Origin: an uncultured Lachnospiraceae bacterium
Lineage (GTDB): Bacteria > Bacillota > Clostridia > Lachnospirales > Lachnospiraceae
Assembly (NCBI GenBank): GCA_947644545.1
Contig: CANRZW010000003.1
Coordinates: 1-64,000 of the forward strand
Reading direction: 5' to 3'
Length of the DNA: 64,000 nucleotides
The notes below the pieces were generated by a model. The model saw only the letters and a program-made list of their open reading frames with translations, made no database searches and was not told the DNA's origin. The translations under genes and the position numbers were made by a program. Positions 51,327 to 59,803 of the stretch are shown one piece after another. Position 1 is the stretch's first letter; each line of letters starts with the position of its first letter.

Positions 51327-51462
51327 GGGCAGTCTTTCGGTACGGTGAAGGATCCGTGACAGCAGCGGATTTTCGGAAGAGGATTATGGCAGTGGCAGGT
51401 TTGATGTTGGATCATGACAGGGGAAATTGTGTCGGATGGAGTGATCCGGGGAGGGGCATGAT

Positions 51463-52407
51463 ATGTATACAATGGAAGAACTGGTGCCGATCGTGGGCAG
51501 ACTGGCGGAAAAGTATTGTGCCGGTGAGAGTTCGTCGGTGACGTATGAAAAGGCAGAGCAGCTGATGGGGGCTGTCCTGTACTGTATTCGTGAGGCGGAA
51601 AATGCAGGGACAGATATGACAGGTCCTGCTGTACAAGGTGCAGGGGGAGATGTGACATATATGTCAGATAGCTTGGAGTTGTCGGATAATCCTGAGACGG
51701 ATCGGGGAAAAACAGTGAAGACTGTGGCAGCGCATCAAAAAGCCGTGGTGGTATCGAAGGAGATATCGGCAAAACAGGCGTATGAGAGGGGCGTAAAACT
51801 TGTAAAGCAGAAGACGGAATACGGGCTTGCACTGTACAACCGGCTGATGACGAACTTTGCATGGTATGGCAGCATGTGTCTGCATGATACGATGGTAAAG
51901 GGGATACCGGAATTTTTCAAGTGGTATGATTGTCTGCTGGAGCCGCAGAATACGATTCTGACACTGGATTATCCGGTGTTACGTGACCTGTCGGGGCTTG
52001 CGGGGATTGACAGAATCTATGGGTTCCTGGAATGTATCCGTTTAGAACAGAAATTCCTGGGGAAATTACCGCATGAGTATGTGCGCGCAGCACTGTCTGA
52101 ATATAACAGCGGGTACGCAGAAATGATAGAGAATATCTGTGAAATCGTGCTGCGGTCGGTGCTTATGCATATGCTGGCAAGGAGGCCGTTGTCGCAGCAA
52201 AAGCTGGAGCGGGATGACTGCTTGCGGATTCAGGCGCTGTGCGGGGCCAATGATACGGCGGGAATCAGGCTGCTGCTGGAGGAGTCTGTGAAAGGATTGA
52301 CGGCACAATATTTTGAAGGTGACGAAATATTGTCAGACTATCTGTGCTGTGCAGTGGAAGATATGGCGGTGCGCCTTAAGAATACTGCACCGTATAGGGA
52401 GCGATAA
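51463..52407 (+). CDS. DUF6179 family protein
   Basis: 314 residues, soluble, mostly helical. MYTMEELVPIVGRLAEKY and the later LYNRLMTNFAWYGSMCLHDT and FFKWYDCLLEPQNTILTLDY segments match DUF6179, of unknown function. It follows the DUF6323 gene after 136 bp and ends at a strong terminator. The two-gene unit probably makes a joint complex. No catalytic motif or membrane segment is seen. Residues 60-95 are low-complexity and may be a linker. Confidence 0.8.
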   Translation: MYTMEELVPIVGRLAEKYCAGESSSVTYEKAEQLMGAVLYCIREAENAGTDMTGPAVQGAGGDVTYMSDSLELSDNPETDRGKTVKTVAAHQKAVVVSKEISAKQAYERGVKLVKQKTEYGLALYNRLMTNFAWYGSMCLHDTMVKGIPEFFKWYDCLLEPQNTILTLDYPVLRDLSGLAGIDRIYGFLECIRLEQKFLGKLPHEYVRAALSEYNSGYAEMIENICEIVLRSVLMHMLARRPLSQQKLERDDCLRIQALCGANDTAGIRLLLEESVKGLTAQYFEGDEILSDYLCCAVEDMAVRLKNTAPYRER

Positions 52408-52432
52408 AGGGAGGCGTGCGGGCCTCCCTTTT
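52406..52432. terminator. Bidirectional terminator between DUF6179 and kinase-like genes
   Basis: AAAGGGAGGC (52406-52415) pairs with GCCTCCCTTT (52422-52431), loop of six, with A- and T-rich flanks. It overlaps the DUF6179 stop codon. Confidence 0.85.
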
Positions 52433-52442
52433 CGGAACAGTA

Positions 52443-53039
52443 TTATTTGATCGCTTCCGCCAGAATCCTGACACATGTGTCGATTCCAAGATCTCCGGCG
52501 TTCAGGAACAGATCATAATATTCAGGTGCGCCCCACTCCCAGTTGGTAACGGAATTGTAGAAACCGCTTCTTCGTTTGTCATGCCGTTTCAGTGCATTCT
52601 CGGCCTCAGACTGCTGGATGCCTTCTCTCTCGATTGCCCGCTGGATTCGCTTCTGTCTGTCCGCGTAGACGAATACTCTCAAAGCATTCTTATGCTCTCG
52701 CAGAATATAGCCGGAGGCCCTGCCGACGATCACGCAGTTGCCTTTCTCTGCAGCTTCTTCTATGATCCGTTCCTCCTCGAGAAACAGTTTGTCGGCCAGG
52801 GGCAGTTCCCGGTTGCCGGAGAGACCGCCGAGGCCCGTCTTCGCAAGATTCATCAGAATACCGCCGGCAGTGCTCTCGTCGAGATCTTCAATCTGGAAGT
52901 AAGGAATTCCCAGATTTTTGGCGGCTTTGATCAGAATATTTCTGTCATAGAGCTTATAGCCCAGAGCGTCCGCCAGTTTTTGGCCGATTTCATTCCCGCC
53001 GCTGGCATACCGTCGTTCGATCGTTACGATATTATACAT
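52443..53039 (-). CDS. Cytidylate-kinase-like protein
   Basis: 198 residues. The N-terminus TIERRYASGGNEIGQKLA is a P-loop-like variant (S-G-G-x-E-I-G) of the cytidylate kinase-like family (Cytidylate_kin2). YDRNILIKAAKNLGIPYF and VIVGRASGYILREHKN follow, the latter the Walker B-like segment. These proteins are common in Clostridia and of uncertain substrate; the usual NMP-binding Asp and Arg pattern is partly kept. Good promoter: TTGAGA, 17 bp, TATAAT on the minus strand. It is a single gene. Confidence 0.88.
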   Translation of the reverse strand: MYNIVTIERRYASGGNEIGQKLADALGYKLYDRNILIKAAKNLGIPYFQIEDLDESTAGGILMNLAKTGLGGLSGNRELPLADKLFLEEERIIEEAAEKGNCVIVGRASGYILREHKNALRVFVYADRQKRIQRAIEREGIQQSEAENALKRHDKRRSGFYNSVTNWEWGAPEYYDLFLNAGDLGIDTCVRILAEAIK

Positions 53040-53081
53040 AAATAATCCCCCCCTTTTTTCTGTTAGTTTTCTCTTAATTCT

Positions 53082-53110
53082 ATTATAAACACTCTTTTTG
53101 GATATCTCAA
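53082..53110 (-). promoter_or_regulatory. Promoter of the cytidylate-kinase-like gene
   Basis: On the minus strand TTGAGA (53110-53105), a 17-bp spacer and TATAAT (53087-53082), 43 bases before the ATG. This is the closest match to the sigma-A consensus in the window. Confidence 0.8.
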
Positions 53111-53184
53111 TTTATTTTTTCAGAAAATTTCAATTACTTGTTGCGATGCTGCACTCATGGTATGCTTTTGTCAATTACTGATGA

Positions 53185-53208
53185 AACGGGAGGGGAAACC
53201 TTCCCGTT
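53185..53208 (-). terminator. Candidate terminator after the anti-sigma gene of cassette 3
   Basis: ACGGGAGG and CCTTCCCGT form an 8-bp stem with one bulge downstream of the stop at 53270 on the minus strand, with a short T-containing tail. Confidence 0.45.
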
Positions 53209-53269
53209 GAAAGGAAGCGTAACAAAAACGGCCATATTGTGTTATTCGATCATGGCGGGGTGTATGAGG

Positions 53270-54733
53270 TTACTGCAGGCGGAGATAGCCGTCCAGGGAA
53301 TCCTGGATTTCCGGCACCGTCATGGACTCGCTCTGCCACAGGCTGCTGTTGTATCCCATGGGGCTTAACAGGAAGTCGTCCTTTCTGTCCTGATCGACGA
53401 CGAAGAGCAGGGTGTAGCGCAGCGTCTCGCCTTTATTTACCTGCTGATAGAAGAAGGACTTGCGCTCTTCGCCCTCGGTGTGGACCGCACTGTCGATGTA
53501 GACGGCGCTGTGATCCATCTGCAGATAATATTCCTCGGCGGGAACGGCTTCATAGGAATCCTCTGCCCAGGTGAGAGAGCCGTCCGGTTTTTTCTTGACA
53601 TAAGTCAGGTCAAGGTTCAGGGGAGCCTCAAAGGCGGCCGCCTCGTCATCGTAGCAGGTCACTTCTACGTCGACGCGCAGGATCTCCTGATTCGTGCGCT
53701 CTTCCGAAAGCAGCTGCAGGTTCTTGTCGTAGTGTTGCCTTGTGTAGGGGCGCAGGGTCTGATCGGGATTCAGCCAGCCGTCAAATCTGGTGTAGTCGAA
53801 GAAGCCCTCTTTGTCAAAGCCCGCAATGCTGTTTAGAAATGCATAGTCTGTGATCCTGTAACCGAAAGAACCGTCATACAGACGCAGTTCTTCGCCCAGC
53901 GGGTGAATCTTTTCCGCAGGGATGCCCTGCCGCATCAGGTCGTCCCATCTGCCGGCGGCATCCGTCTGTGCCGCGGCCGCAGCAGCCGCCTCCTTTTCTC
54001 TGAGTTCTTTATCCTCCACGGTCTCAAAGCTGCCGTCTCCGGTCCGTTCGATCTGCAGGGCTTCGGCGAATTTGAGCAGTTCTTCCCGGGGAACGGAATA
54101 GTCGGCCCGGATGTCGAGGACATAGCCGGCATGTTCGTTGAACAGGAAAAGCCAGGTGGCGGAGCGGTACTTATCGGCTTCTTTGAAGGTGATCACGTCC
54201 GCCGCCATACCGCCGATCTGCGTATGCTCCACCTGGTCTATGTGTTCCACGACGATCTGGCCGTTGATGCTGTCCAGTTCCGCCATGGTGTAGACGGGCA
54301 TAACGGTGATCCAGCGGTTGTCCGTCTGACTTCTGTACTGTCCGGAGCCGTCGTCGCTCATGCCTTCCGGCAGATAGCCTGCCTTTACCTGATATTCTCC
54401 GGGAATCAGGTCATAGTTGAGATCGAATGCGTAGGTGAGGCTGTCGGTCTCCTCCTGAATGTTTCTCTGAAAGTAGGATACTGCCGCATATACGCCTGAC
54501 GGTATGGCTGCGGCCAGGACAACGGCTGCCGCTGCGCCGATCCATCTTCTGTATGTTTTTGGCTGTTTTGCCATGGTATGAGAAGTTCCTCCGGTCGTTC
54601 TGGTTTGCGCAGCGGAACCTGAAAGTTTCTTTTTGTTCATCTTTTTTCGCTCCTCTTTTCGTATGATATCGTATGCTTCCTGCAGCCGGTCTTCCACCAC
54701 CTGCGGGAGTCTTTCTTCCCTGTATGTGTTCAT
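53270..54733 (-). CDS. Large membrane anti-sigma factor (cassette 3)
   Basis: 487 residues. The cytoplasmic N-terminus (about 65 residues, EDRLQEAYDIIRKEERKKMN) precedes a membrane helix (WIGAAAAVVLAAAIPSGVYAAVSYF region, 65-90), then a 400-residue extracellular part resembling DUF4367-type domains (GYLPEGMSDDGSGQYRS and IVVEHIDQVEHTQIGGMAAD). An Ala run separates two outer subdomains. The start overlaps the sigma stop as ATGA. It is predicted to bind the sigma factor of the same operon and release it on an envelope signal. Confidence 0.75.
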   Translation of the reverse strand: MNTYREERLPQVVEDRLQEAYDIIRKEERKKMNKKKLSGSAAQTRTTGGTSHTMAKQPKTYRRWIGAAAAVVLAAAIPSGVYAAVSYFQRNIQEETDSLTYAFDLNYDLIPGEYQVKAGYLPEGMSDDGSGQYRSQTDNRWITVMPVYTMAELDSINGQIVVEHIDQVEHTQIGGMAADVITFKEADKYRSATWLFLFNEHAGYVLDIRADYSVPREELLKFAEALQIERTGDGSFETVEDKELREKEAAAAAAAQTDAAGRWDDLMRQGIPAEKIHPLGEELRLYDGSFGYRITDYAFLNSIAGFDKEGFFDYTRFDGWLNPDQTLRPYTRQHYDKNLQLLSEERTNQEILRVDVEVTCYDDEAAAFEAPLNLDLTYVKKKPDGSLTWAEDSYEAVPAEEYYLQMDHSAVYIDSAVHTEGEERKSFFYQQVNKGETLRYTLLFVVDQDRKDDFLLSPMGYNSSLWQSESMTVPEIQDSLDGYLRLQ

Positions 54734-55248
54734 CGACGCCCTCCTTTCACATGATCGGTATTCAGTTCTTCCCGCAGCGCCTCGCGTCCGCGTTTCAGGC
54801 GGGTGGCCACGGTGTTTTCTTTCATTTCCATGCAGGCCGCGATCTCTTTGACTTTCAGTCCGTAGACATAATATAGAGTAAAGATGCTGCGGTCCTGTTC
54901 CCTGAGCGGTTCGATCAGCTCCCGGAATTCCAGGCTTTCGCCGTCTGGCGCCTGGGCTTCGGTTTCCGGGATATCTTCTACGGAAACGCTTCGTTTTTGC
55001 TTTTTCAGAATATCCTTACAGTGATTGATCAGGATACGGATCATCCATGTTTTGAAGTAAGCGTCCTGCCGTAATGAGCCGACTTTTTCGTAGCAGGTCA
55101 GGACGGTTTCCGACATGGCGTCCGCCACATCCTCTTCCTCCTTAAGAAAACCGCGGGCGACTCTGTACATGCTCAGCTTGTTTTTCTCGATCAGTTCTAT
55201 GAAGGCTTCGGCATCACCCCTTTTTGCCTTCTTCACAAGAAGTTCCAC
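54730..55248 (-). CDS. ECF RNA polymerase sigma factor (cassette 3)
   Basis: 172 residues. Region 2 contains EEEDVADAMSETVLTCYEKV and TWMIRILINHCKDIL; region 4 contains LKVKEIAACMEMKENTVATR. It is a third distinct ECF sigma in 20 kb; region 4 differs clearly from the other two, so their promoters should differ. It is translationally coupled to the anti-sigma gene (ATGA). GGAAAGGAGAC lies upstream of the ATG. Confidence 0.93.
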   Translation of the reverse strand: MELLVKKAKRGDAEAFIELIEKNKLSMYRVARGFLKEEEDVADAMSETVLTCYEKVGSLRQDAYFKTWMIRILINHCKDILKKQKRSVSVEDIPETEAQAPDGESLEFRELIEPLREQDRSIFTLYYVYGLKVKEIAACMEMKENTVATRLKRGREALREELNTDHVKGGRR

Positions 55249-55522
55249 CTGTTTTGTCTCCTTTCCTTGGATCAGTATATATTTTGGTACGATTCAGCGC
55301 GGTAAATGCGCAGATCTGTTTGACCGGTCTTCCTGTTCGGTCAGTTTCATGGTAAGAGCAGAATGCCTGCGTTTTGGCTTGCGGTTTCTGTTATCTTACA
55401 CCTATTAGACGGCCCTGGAACGGAGAAAATTGCAGGGAGTTGATTTTTTCTTGGCAAATGTCTGATTATGTCAGAAAAGGCGTTACTTACAGGCAAAATT
55501 AAAATTTGGAAGGGCAGTTGGA

Positions 55523-55551
55523 TTGAAAAAAGGGCGAAAATCTGGTAAGAT
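55523..55551 (+). promoter_or_regulatory. Promoter of the LytM-like/bactofilin genes
   Basis: TTGAAA (55523-55528), 17-bp spacer, TAAGAT (55546-55551), 40 bases before the ATG. The remainder of the 343-bp gap 55249-55591 shows no other clear element or good open frame. Confidence 0.65.
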
Positions 55552-55591
55552 AGGGTGGTGCCGCAGAGCATGCGGCGGAATGGAGAGGAAG

Positions 55592-56353
55592 ATGAGACGA
55601 CAAAGGCAGAGACATGTACATAAAGAAACCTTTTCCGTGCTTTTGATTCCGAATACGGGAGGGAAGAGCAGACAGTTCCATGTGACGCGGTTTTCCTTCC
55701 GGTTGTGTGTGGGCGCACTGGTCCTTGTGCTGCTGGCAGTCGCGGGGGCAGCTGCCTGGACGGGATATCAGTTTACCCGCCAGGAGAATGTGCGTAAACA
55801 GCTGGCAGAGCAGAAAGAGAAGATTGAGGCATTAGAGGCGCAGATGCAGACGCTGGAGCAGGAGAAAGGAACGCTTCTTGCTACGGTGGAGACTTTGGAA
55901 GAGGAGAAGACAGCTGCGGGAGAGGCAGAGTCTGCAGCAGACGCGGACGGGGAAGCAGGAGAAGAGAGCGTACCGGAGAAGGATACGTCCGTACCGCGGC
56001 GCTATCCTTATACGGGTATCAGCGCCGTGTTGTCGAACTATTCGGCGGAGCAGCCTTACTTGTCCCTGAACACCAATGCGGACGGCAATGTGGTCGCCAC
56101 AGGGGACGGTATGGTGGTAACGGTGGATTCGGACGATACTTATGCGCATATCATCGAGGTGGATCATAATAACGGTTACAGGACGCGTTACATGTGCCGT
56201 CAGGAGGCGCAGACCCAGATGCAGGTAGGCGCGCAGGTACAGGCGGGAGATATTCTGCTGACGGTGCAGGCGAATGATACGCAGCTGGATTATCAGATCC
56301 TGTTTGAGGAGGAGCCGATCGATCCGCTCACGGTATTCGAGGCAAAGGGATAA
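55592..56353 (+). CDS. Degenerate LytM/M23-fold membrane protein
   Basis: 253 residues: a basic cytoplasmic end, one membrane helix (LCVGALVLVLLAVAGAAAW, about 37-55), a coiled coil (about 62-105, KEKIEALEAQMQTLEQEKG), an acidic linker and a C-terminal M23-like domain. The M23 zinc ligands are missing: the place of H-x-H is held by YMCR and the first His is replaced in SLNTNADG. It is therefore probably a non-enzymatic regulator of a cell-wall amidase. GGAGAGG precedes the ATG at 55592. A bactofilin gene follows, as in many Firmicutes. Confidence 0.8.
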   Translation: MRRQRQRHVHKETFSVLLIPNTGGKSRQFHVTRFSFRLCVGALVLVLLAVAGAAAWTGYQFTRQENVRKQLAEQKEKIEALEAQMQTLEQEKGTLLATVETLEEEKTAAGEAESAADADGEAGEESVPEKDTSVPRRYPYTGISAVLSNYSAEQPYLSLNTNADGNVVATGDGMVVTVDSDDTYAHIIEVDHNNGYRTRYMCRQEAQTQMQVGAQVQAGDILLTVQANDTQLDYQILFEEEPIDPLTVFEAKG

Positions 56354-56425
56354 CAGGTAAAAGATAACAGGAGAGAAGCGTGAATGGCAGAGAAAGCTCT
56401 GTTATGGTAAAAGGAGGAAGAAATC

Positions 56426-56866
56426 ATGTTGGGTAAGAACAAAAGCAGCGCATCCGATACGGAGGCAAGGGTGAAGGTAGGCACCATGCTGGGAGACGGC
56501 ACGGTATTCGAGGGTGACTTAAAGGCGCCGGAAGCCGTGAGGATTGACGGCACCGTTAACGGCAACTGTACCTGCGAGAAAGAACTGATTCTGGGGAAGA
56601 ACGGGCATGTGAAGGGCAATATTTTCGCTCAGCATGTGATTATTTCCGGCAGAGTGGAAGGCGATATCGCAGCCCAGGGGAAGCTGGAGCTTCTGTCTAC
56701 CGGCAAGATTGTGGGTAATATTTCCGCCAGATCTCTTGTGATCGACGAGGATGCAAGCTTCGACGGCAGATGTACGATGACGGCATCCCAGGGCGATGAG
56801 GCGGTGAAAAAGATCGGAACCAGTCAGCCGGAAGCAGCAGACGAAAGTGATACTGCGAAGAAATAG
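56426..56866 (+). CDS. Bactofilin
   Basis: 146 residues. The central beta-helical DUF583 domain is clear: GTVFEGDLKAPEAVRIDGTV, GNCTCEKELILGKNGHVKGN and VEGDIAAQGKLELLSTG, with repeated G-x-(V/I) turns. Bactofilins polymerise without nucleotide into filaments that place cell-wall enzymes. The N-terminus is short and polar; no membrane helix. AAAGGAGG precedes the ATG. Pairing with the LytM-like protein suggests a scaffold for local peptidoglycan control. Confidence 0.92.
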   Translation: MLGKNKSSASDTEARVKVGTMLGDGTVFEGDLKAPEAVRIDGTVNGNCTCEKELILGKNGHVKGNIFAQHVIISGRVEGDIAAQGKLELLSTGKIVGNISARSLVIDEDASFDGRCTMTASQGDEAVKKIGTSQPEAADESDTAKK

Positions 56867-56888
56867 AGACGATGATACGGGAAGAGGG

Positions 56889-56924
56889 AAAGGCGTGAAT
56901 GGGTGAATCCGAAACGCCTTTTTT
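56889..56924 (+). terminator. Terminator after the bactofilin gene
   Basis: AAAGGCGT pairs with ACGCCTTT (stem 8 bp, 17-base loop) and ends in six T residues. Confidence 0.88.
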
Positions 56925-56990
56925 ATATCGGCAGGAAAGTATATATTCAGAAAGCCGTAGAGTTATGTTTTGCTGGGAGAAAGGAATGGT

Positions 56991-57470
56991 ATGGTACACA
57001 CGATCGATCCGGTCTATGACGAAAATTCCGAAATATTGATTCTGGGAAGTTTTCCCTCTGTGAAGTCGCGGGAGCAGCAGTTCTTCTACGGCCATAAGCA
57101 GAACCGCTTCTGGAAGGTTCTGGCGCAGGTATTGGGATGCGGTGTGCCGGAGGATATTCCGCAGAAGAAGGCCATGTTGACGAAGTATCATATCGCAGTC
57201 TGGGATGTGATCGCCAGCTGTGAGATCACGGGTTCTTCCGACGCCAGCATCCGGGATGTGAAACCCAACGATCTGTCCCGGATCCTGTCGGCTGCCGATA
57301 TTCGTGCGATCTATACCAACGGCGGCAAAGCCCACCAGCTGTATCAGAAATATATCTTTCCGGCTACCGGACGGGAGGCGTATCTGCTGCCCTCTACCAG
57401 CCCGGCCAATGCAGGTTATTCGCTGGAACGTCTGGTGGAGGCCTGGAAGGTGATACGGGACAGGCGCTGA
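56991..57470 (+). CDS. DNA-deoxyinosine glycosylase, uracil-DNA-glycosylase superfamily
   Basis: 159 residues. ILILGSFPSVKSREQQFFYG holds the UDG motif 1 variant (GSFPS for GxxPG) and LPSTSPANAGYS is the motif 2 loop. The length and the FWKVLAQVLG segment fit the hypoxanthine/deoxyinosine glycosylase family, which removes hypoxanthine from DNA after adenine deamination. AAGGA lies five bases before the ATG at 56991. It is transcribed in line with but after the bactofilin terminator, as a single gene. Confidence 0.9.
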   Translation: MVHTIDPVYDENSEILILGSFPSVKSREQQFFYGHKQNRFWKVLAQVLGCGVPEDIPQKKAMLTKYHIAVWDVIASCEITGSSDASIRDVKPNDLSRILSAADIRAIYTNGGKAHQLYQKYIFPATGREAYLLPSTSPANAGYSLERLVEAWKVIRDRR

Positions 57471-57562
57471 AGTTATGTCAGAGCGACGGCCTCGCATCCG
57501 AAGCCGTAATTGCAGGAAACAGGTCAAATATGTTACGATAGAAGAAATGACAGGAGGCTTTC

Positions 57563-59398
57563 ATGAAAGAATTAGAGTATCCTTTTGACAGCGAATTGAT
57601 TTTAAAGAGATCTAAGAAGCTCAGGCGTCAGCTGCTGGAGGGCAGGACGGATTTCCTTACGAAAAAGATTGCGGTGCTGGGAGGCAGTACGACACACGAT
57701 ATTATCAGGGTATTGGAATTGTTCCTGCTTAACCAGGGAATCCGCCCGCAGTTCTATGAGTCGGAATATGCACAGTACTGGCAGGACGTGATGTTTGATA
57801 ATCCGGAGCTTGTGGCGTTTGCACCGGATCTGATCTATATCCATACGTCTAACCGGAATGTGACGGCTTATCCGGCAGTTACGGATTCGGAGCAGCAGGT
57901 TGAGGCTGCCCTGGAAGAACAGTACGGGCATTTTCACGTTATGTGGGAGAAGATCGCCGGGAAATATCATTGTCCCGTGATCCAGAATAATTTTGAATAC
58001 CCGTTTTACCGGGTATTGGGGAATCAGGAGGCTGTGTTTTTACAGGGACGAATCAGCTTTCTGAACAGACTCAATGACAGATTCTATCAGTATGCAAGGG
58101 CGCATAGCGGCTTCTATATTCATGATATCAATTATGCAGCGGCATCCTACGGGCTGGACAAGTGGGCGGATCCGTTCTACTGGCATATGTATAAATATGC
58201 CATGTGTATGCCGGCGATCCCGGAATTTGCCTATAATCTTTCCAACATGATCAAGGCGGTCTTTGGAAAGAATAAGAAGGCGCTGGTTCTTGATCTGGAC
58301 AATACGCTCTGGGGCGGGATCGTAGGGGATGACGGCGTGGAGAATCTGGAGATTGGGCAGGAGACCTCGATGGGACAGGTCTATGCGGAATTTCAGAACT
58401 ATGTAAAGGCGCAGAAAGAGATCGGCGTTATGCTCAATATTAATTCCAAGAATGAATATGACAATGCTGTCGCCGGTCTTGAACACCCTGACGGAATCTT
58501 AAGGCCTGATGATTTTATTCTGATCAAGGCGAACTGGGAGCTGAAGAGCAGGAATATCCAGGAGATCGCCGCCGAGTTGAACATTCTGCCGGACAGCCTG
58601 GTATTTGTGGACGATAATCCGGCAGAGCGGGAGATCGTGGAGGCACAGGTTCCGGGAACGGCGGTGCCTGCGATCGGTACGCCGGAGCAGTATATAAGGA
58701 TCCTGGATCATGCGGGCTTCTTTGAAGTGACATCACTGTCAGAAGATGACAGGAAGCGCAATGACATGTATAAGGCGAATCTGGCCAGACAAAAGCAGCA
58801 GTTAAGCTTCGGCGATTACACAGAGTATCTGCTTTCCCTGGAAATGAAGGGTACAATCAGGCCGTTTGAACCGATCTATATGGCGAGGATCGCCCAGCTT
58901 ACCAATAAGAGCAATCAGTTTAATCTGACGACGAAACGCTGCACACAGGGAGATATTGAACAGTTTGCGGCGGATGACCGCTATATCACGCGGTACGGAA
59001 AGCTGGAAGATAAGTTTGGTGACAATGGTGTCGTTTCTGTTGTGATCGGCAGGAAGGAAAGCGCGGAAGAATGCGGGAATGCAGCCGCAGAGGGGCCGGT
59101 TGCGGAAGTATCTGCAGGTACGCCGGCATTGCATATCGATCTGTGGCTGATGAGCTGCCGGGTACTGAAACGGGATATGGAGTATGCGATGATGGACAGT
59201 GTGGTGGCGGCATGTGAACAGTGCGGCATCCGCACGATCTTCGGTTACTATTATCCTACCGCCAAGAACGCGATGGTCAGAGAGTTCTATGGAGGGCTGG
59301 GCTTTACGAAGGTCTGGGAGGACGTAGACGGCAGCAGTAAATGGCGGTTTGATATCCCGGAACCTTATGAAAAGAAGAACAGGGTGATTGCAGTATAG
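57563..59398 (+). CDS. HAD-IIIC (FkbH-like) protein with C-terminal GNAT domain
   Basis: 611 residues. An N-terminal SGNH-like part (AVLGGSTTHDIIRVLELFLL) is followed by the HAD core, with the D-x-D-x-T motif in LVLDLDNTLWGGIVGDDG (around 242-250) and the C-terminal acidic motif LVFVDDNPAEREIV. The end (about 470-600) is GNAT-like (GFTKVWEDVDG). FkbH proteins load glyceryl or related C3 units on a carrier protein from bisphosphoglycerate. The following ACP gene supports this. An insertion rich in Glu/Ala (EESAEECGNAAAEGPVAEV region) breaks the GNAT-like part. Confidence 0.9.
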   Translation: MKELEYPFDSELILKRSKKLRRQLLEGRTDFLTKKIAVLGGSTTHDIIRVLELFLLNQGIRPQFYESEYAQYWQDVMFDNPELVAFAPDLIYIHTSNRNVTAYPAVTDSEQQVEAALEEQYGHFHVMWEKIAGKYHCPVIQNNFEYPFYRVLGNQEAVFLQGRISFLNRLNDRFYQYARAHSGFYIHDINYAAASYGLDKWADPFYWHMYKYAMCMPAIPEFAYNLSNMIKAVFGKNKKALVLDLDNTLWGGIVGDDGVENLEIGQETSMGQVYAEFQNYVKAQKEIGVMLNINSKNEYDNAVAGLEHPDGILRPDDFILIKANWELKSRNIQEIAAELNILPDSLVFVDDNPAEREIVEAQVPGTAVPAIGTPEQYIRILDHAGFFEVTSLSEDDRKRNDMYKANLARQKQQLSFGDYTEYLLSLEMKGTIRPFEPIYMARIAQLTNKSNQFNLTTKRCTQGDIEQFAADDRYITRYGKLEDKFGDNGVVSVVIGRKESAEECGNAAAEGPVAEVSAGTPALHIDLWLMSCRVLKRDMEYAMMDSVVAACEQCGIRTIFGYYYPTAKNAMVREFYGGLGFTKVWEDVDGSSKWRFDIPEPYEKKNRVIAV

Positions 59399-59554
59399 CA
59401 TAATGGCAGCCAGGGTCAAATAAGTACAGGCGCCGGCAGCTGCCGGCGCAGTGGTTGCCAAATGATGGAAATAATGTTACCATTTGATGAAAACAGACAG
59501 GAGCGCACGGTTCGGGTAAGCCCGGATGAAAGCGGCGCGGAAATGGAGAAAAGG

Positions 59555-59794
59555 ATGAGCAGAGAAGAAGTATTCAACAAGTTAAATGAAGTGTTCAGAG
59601 ACGTGTTTGATGATGAGGAGATCAATGTGACGGATGCGACGACGGCAGACGATATCGAGGATTGGGATTCCCTGGAGCATATCAATCTTTTGGCGGCAGT
59701 GGAACAGGAATTCGGTATGAAATTCAATATGGGACAGGTTGTTTCCATGAAAAATGTGGGTGAGATGGCGGATATTATCATCAGCCAGATATAG
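59555..59794 (+). CDS. Acyl carrier protein of the FkbH-like locus
   Basis: 79 residues. The phosphopantetheine Ser39 is in DIEDWDSLEHINLL, and the following VEQEFGMKFNMGQVVSMKNV is standard for carrier proteins of FkbH loci and D-alanine-type carriers. GGAG lies six bases before the ATG at 59555. An in-frame ATG at 59462 would add 31 residues without homology; the shorter start is preferred. It is the likely acceptor of the C3 unit made by the FkbH-like protein. Confidence 0.9.
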   Translation: MSREEVFNKLNEVFRDVFDDEEINVTDATTADDIEDWDSLEHINLLAAVEQEFGMKFNMGQVVSMKNVGEMADIIISQI

Positions 59795-59803
59795 GGTACG
59801 AAT

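Noticed and set aside
53903-54499. 198-codon frame opposite the anti-sigma gene
   Set aside because: Antisense shadow of the cassette 3 anti-sigma gene; Phe/Gly-rich without domain features.
59462-59554. 31-residue N-terminal extension of the ACP
   Set aside because: No carrier-protein homology in the extension, and GGAG is well placed for the ATG at 59555.
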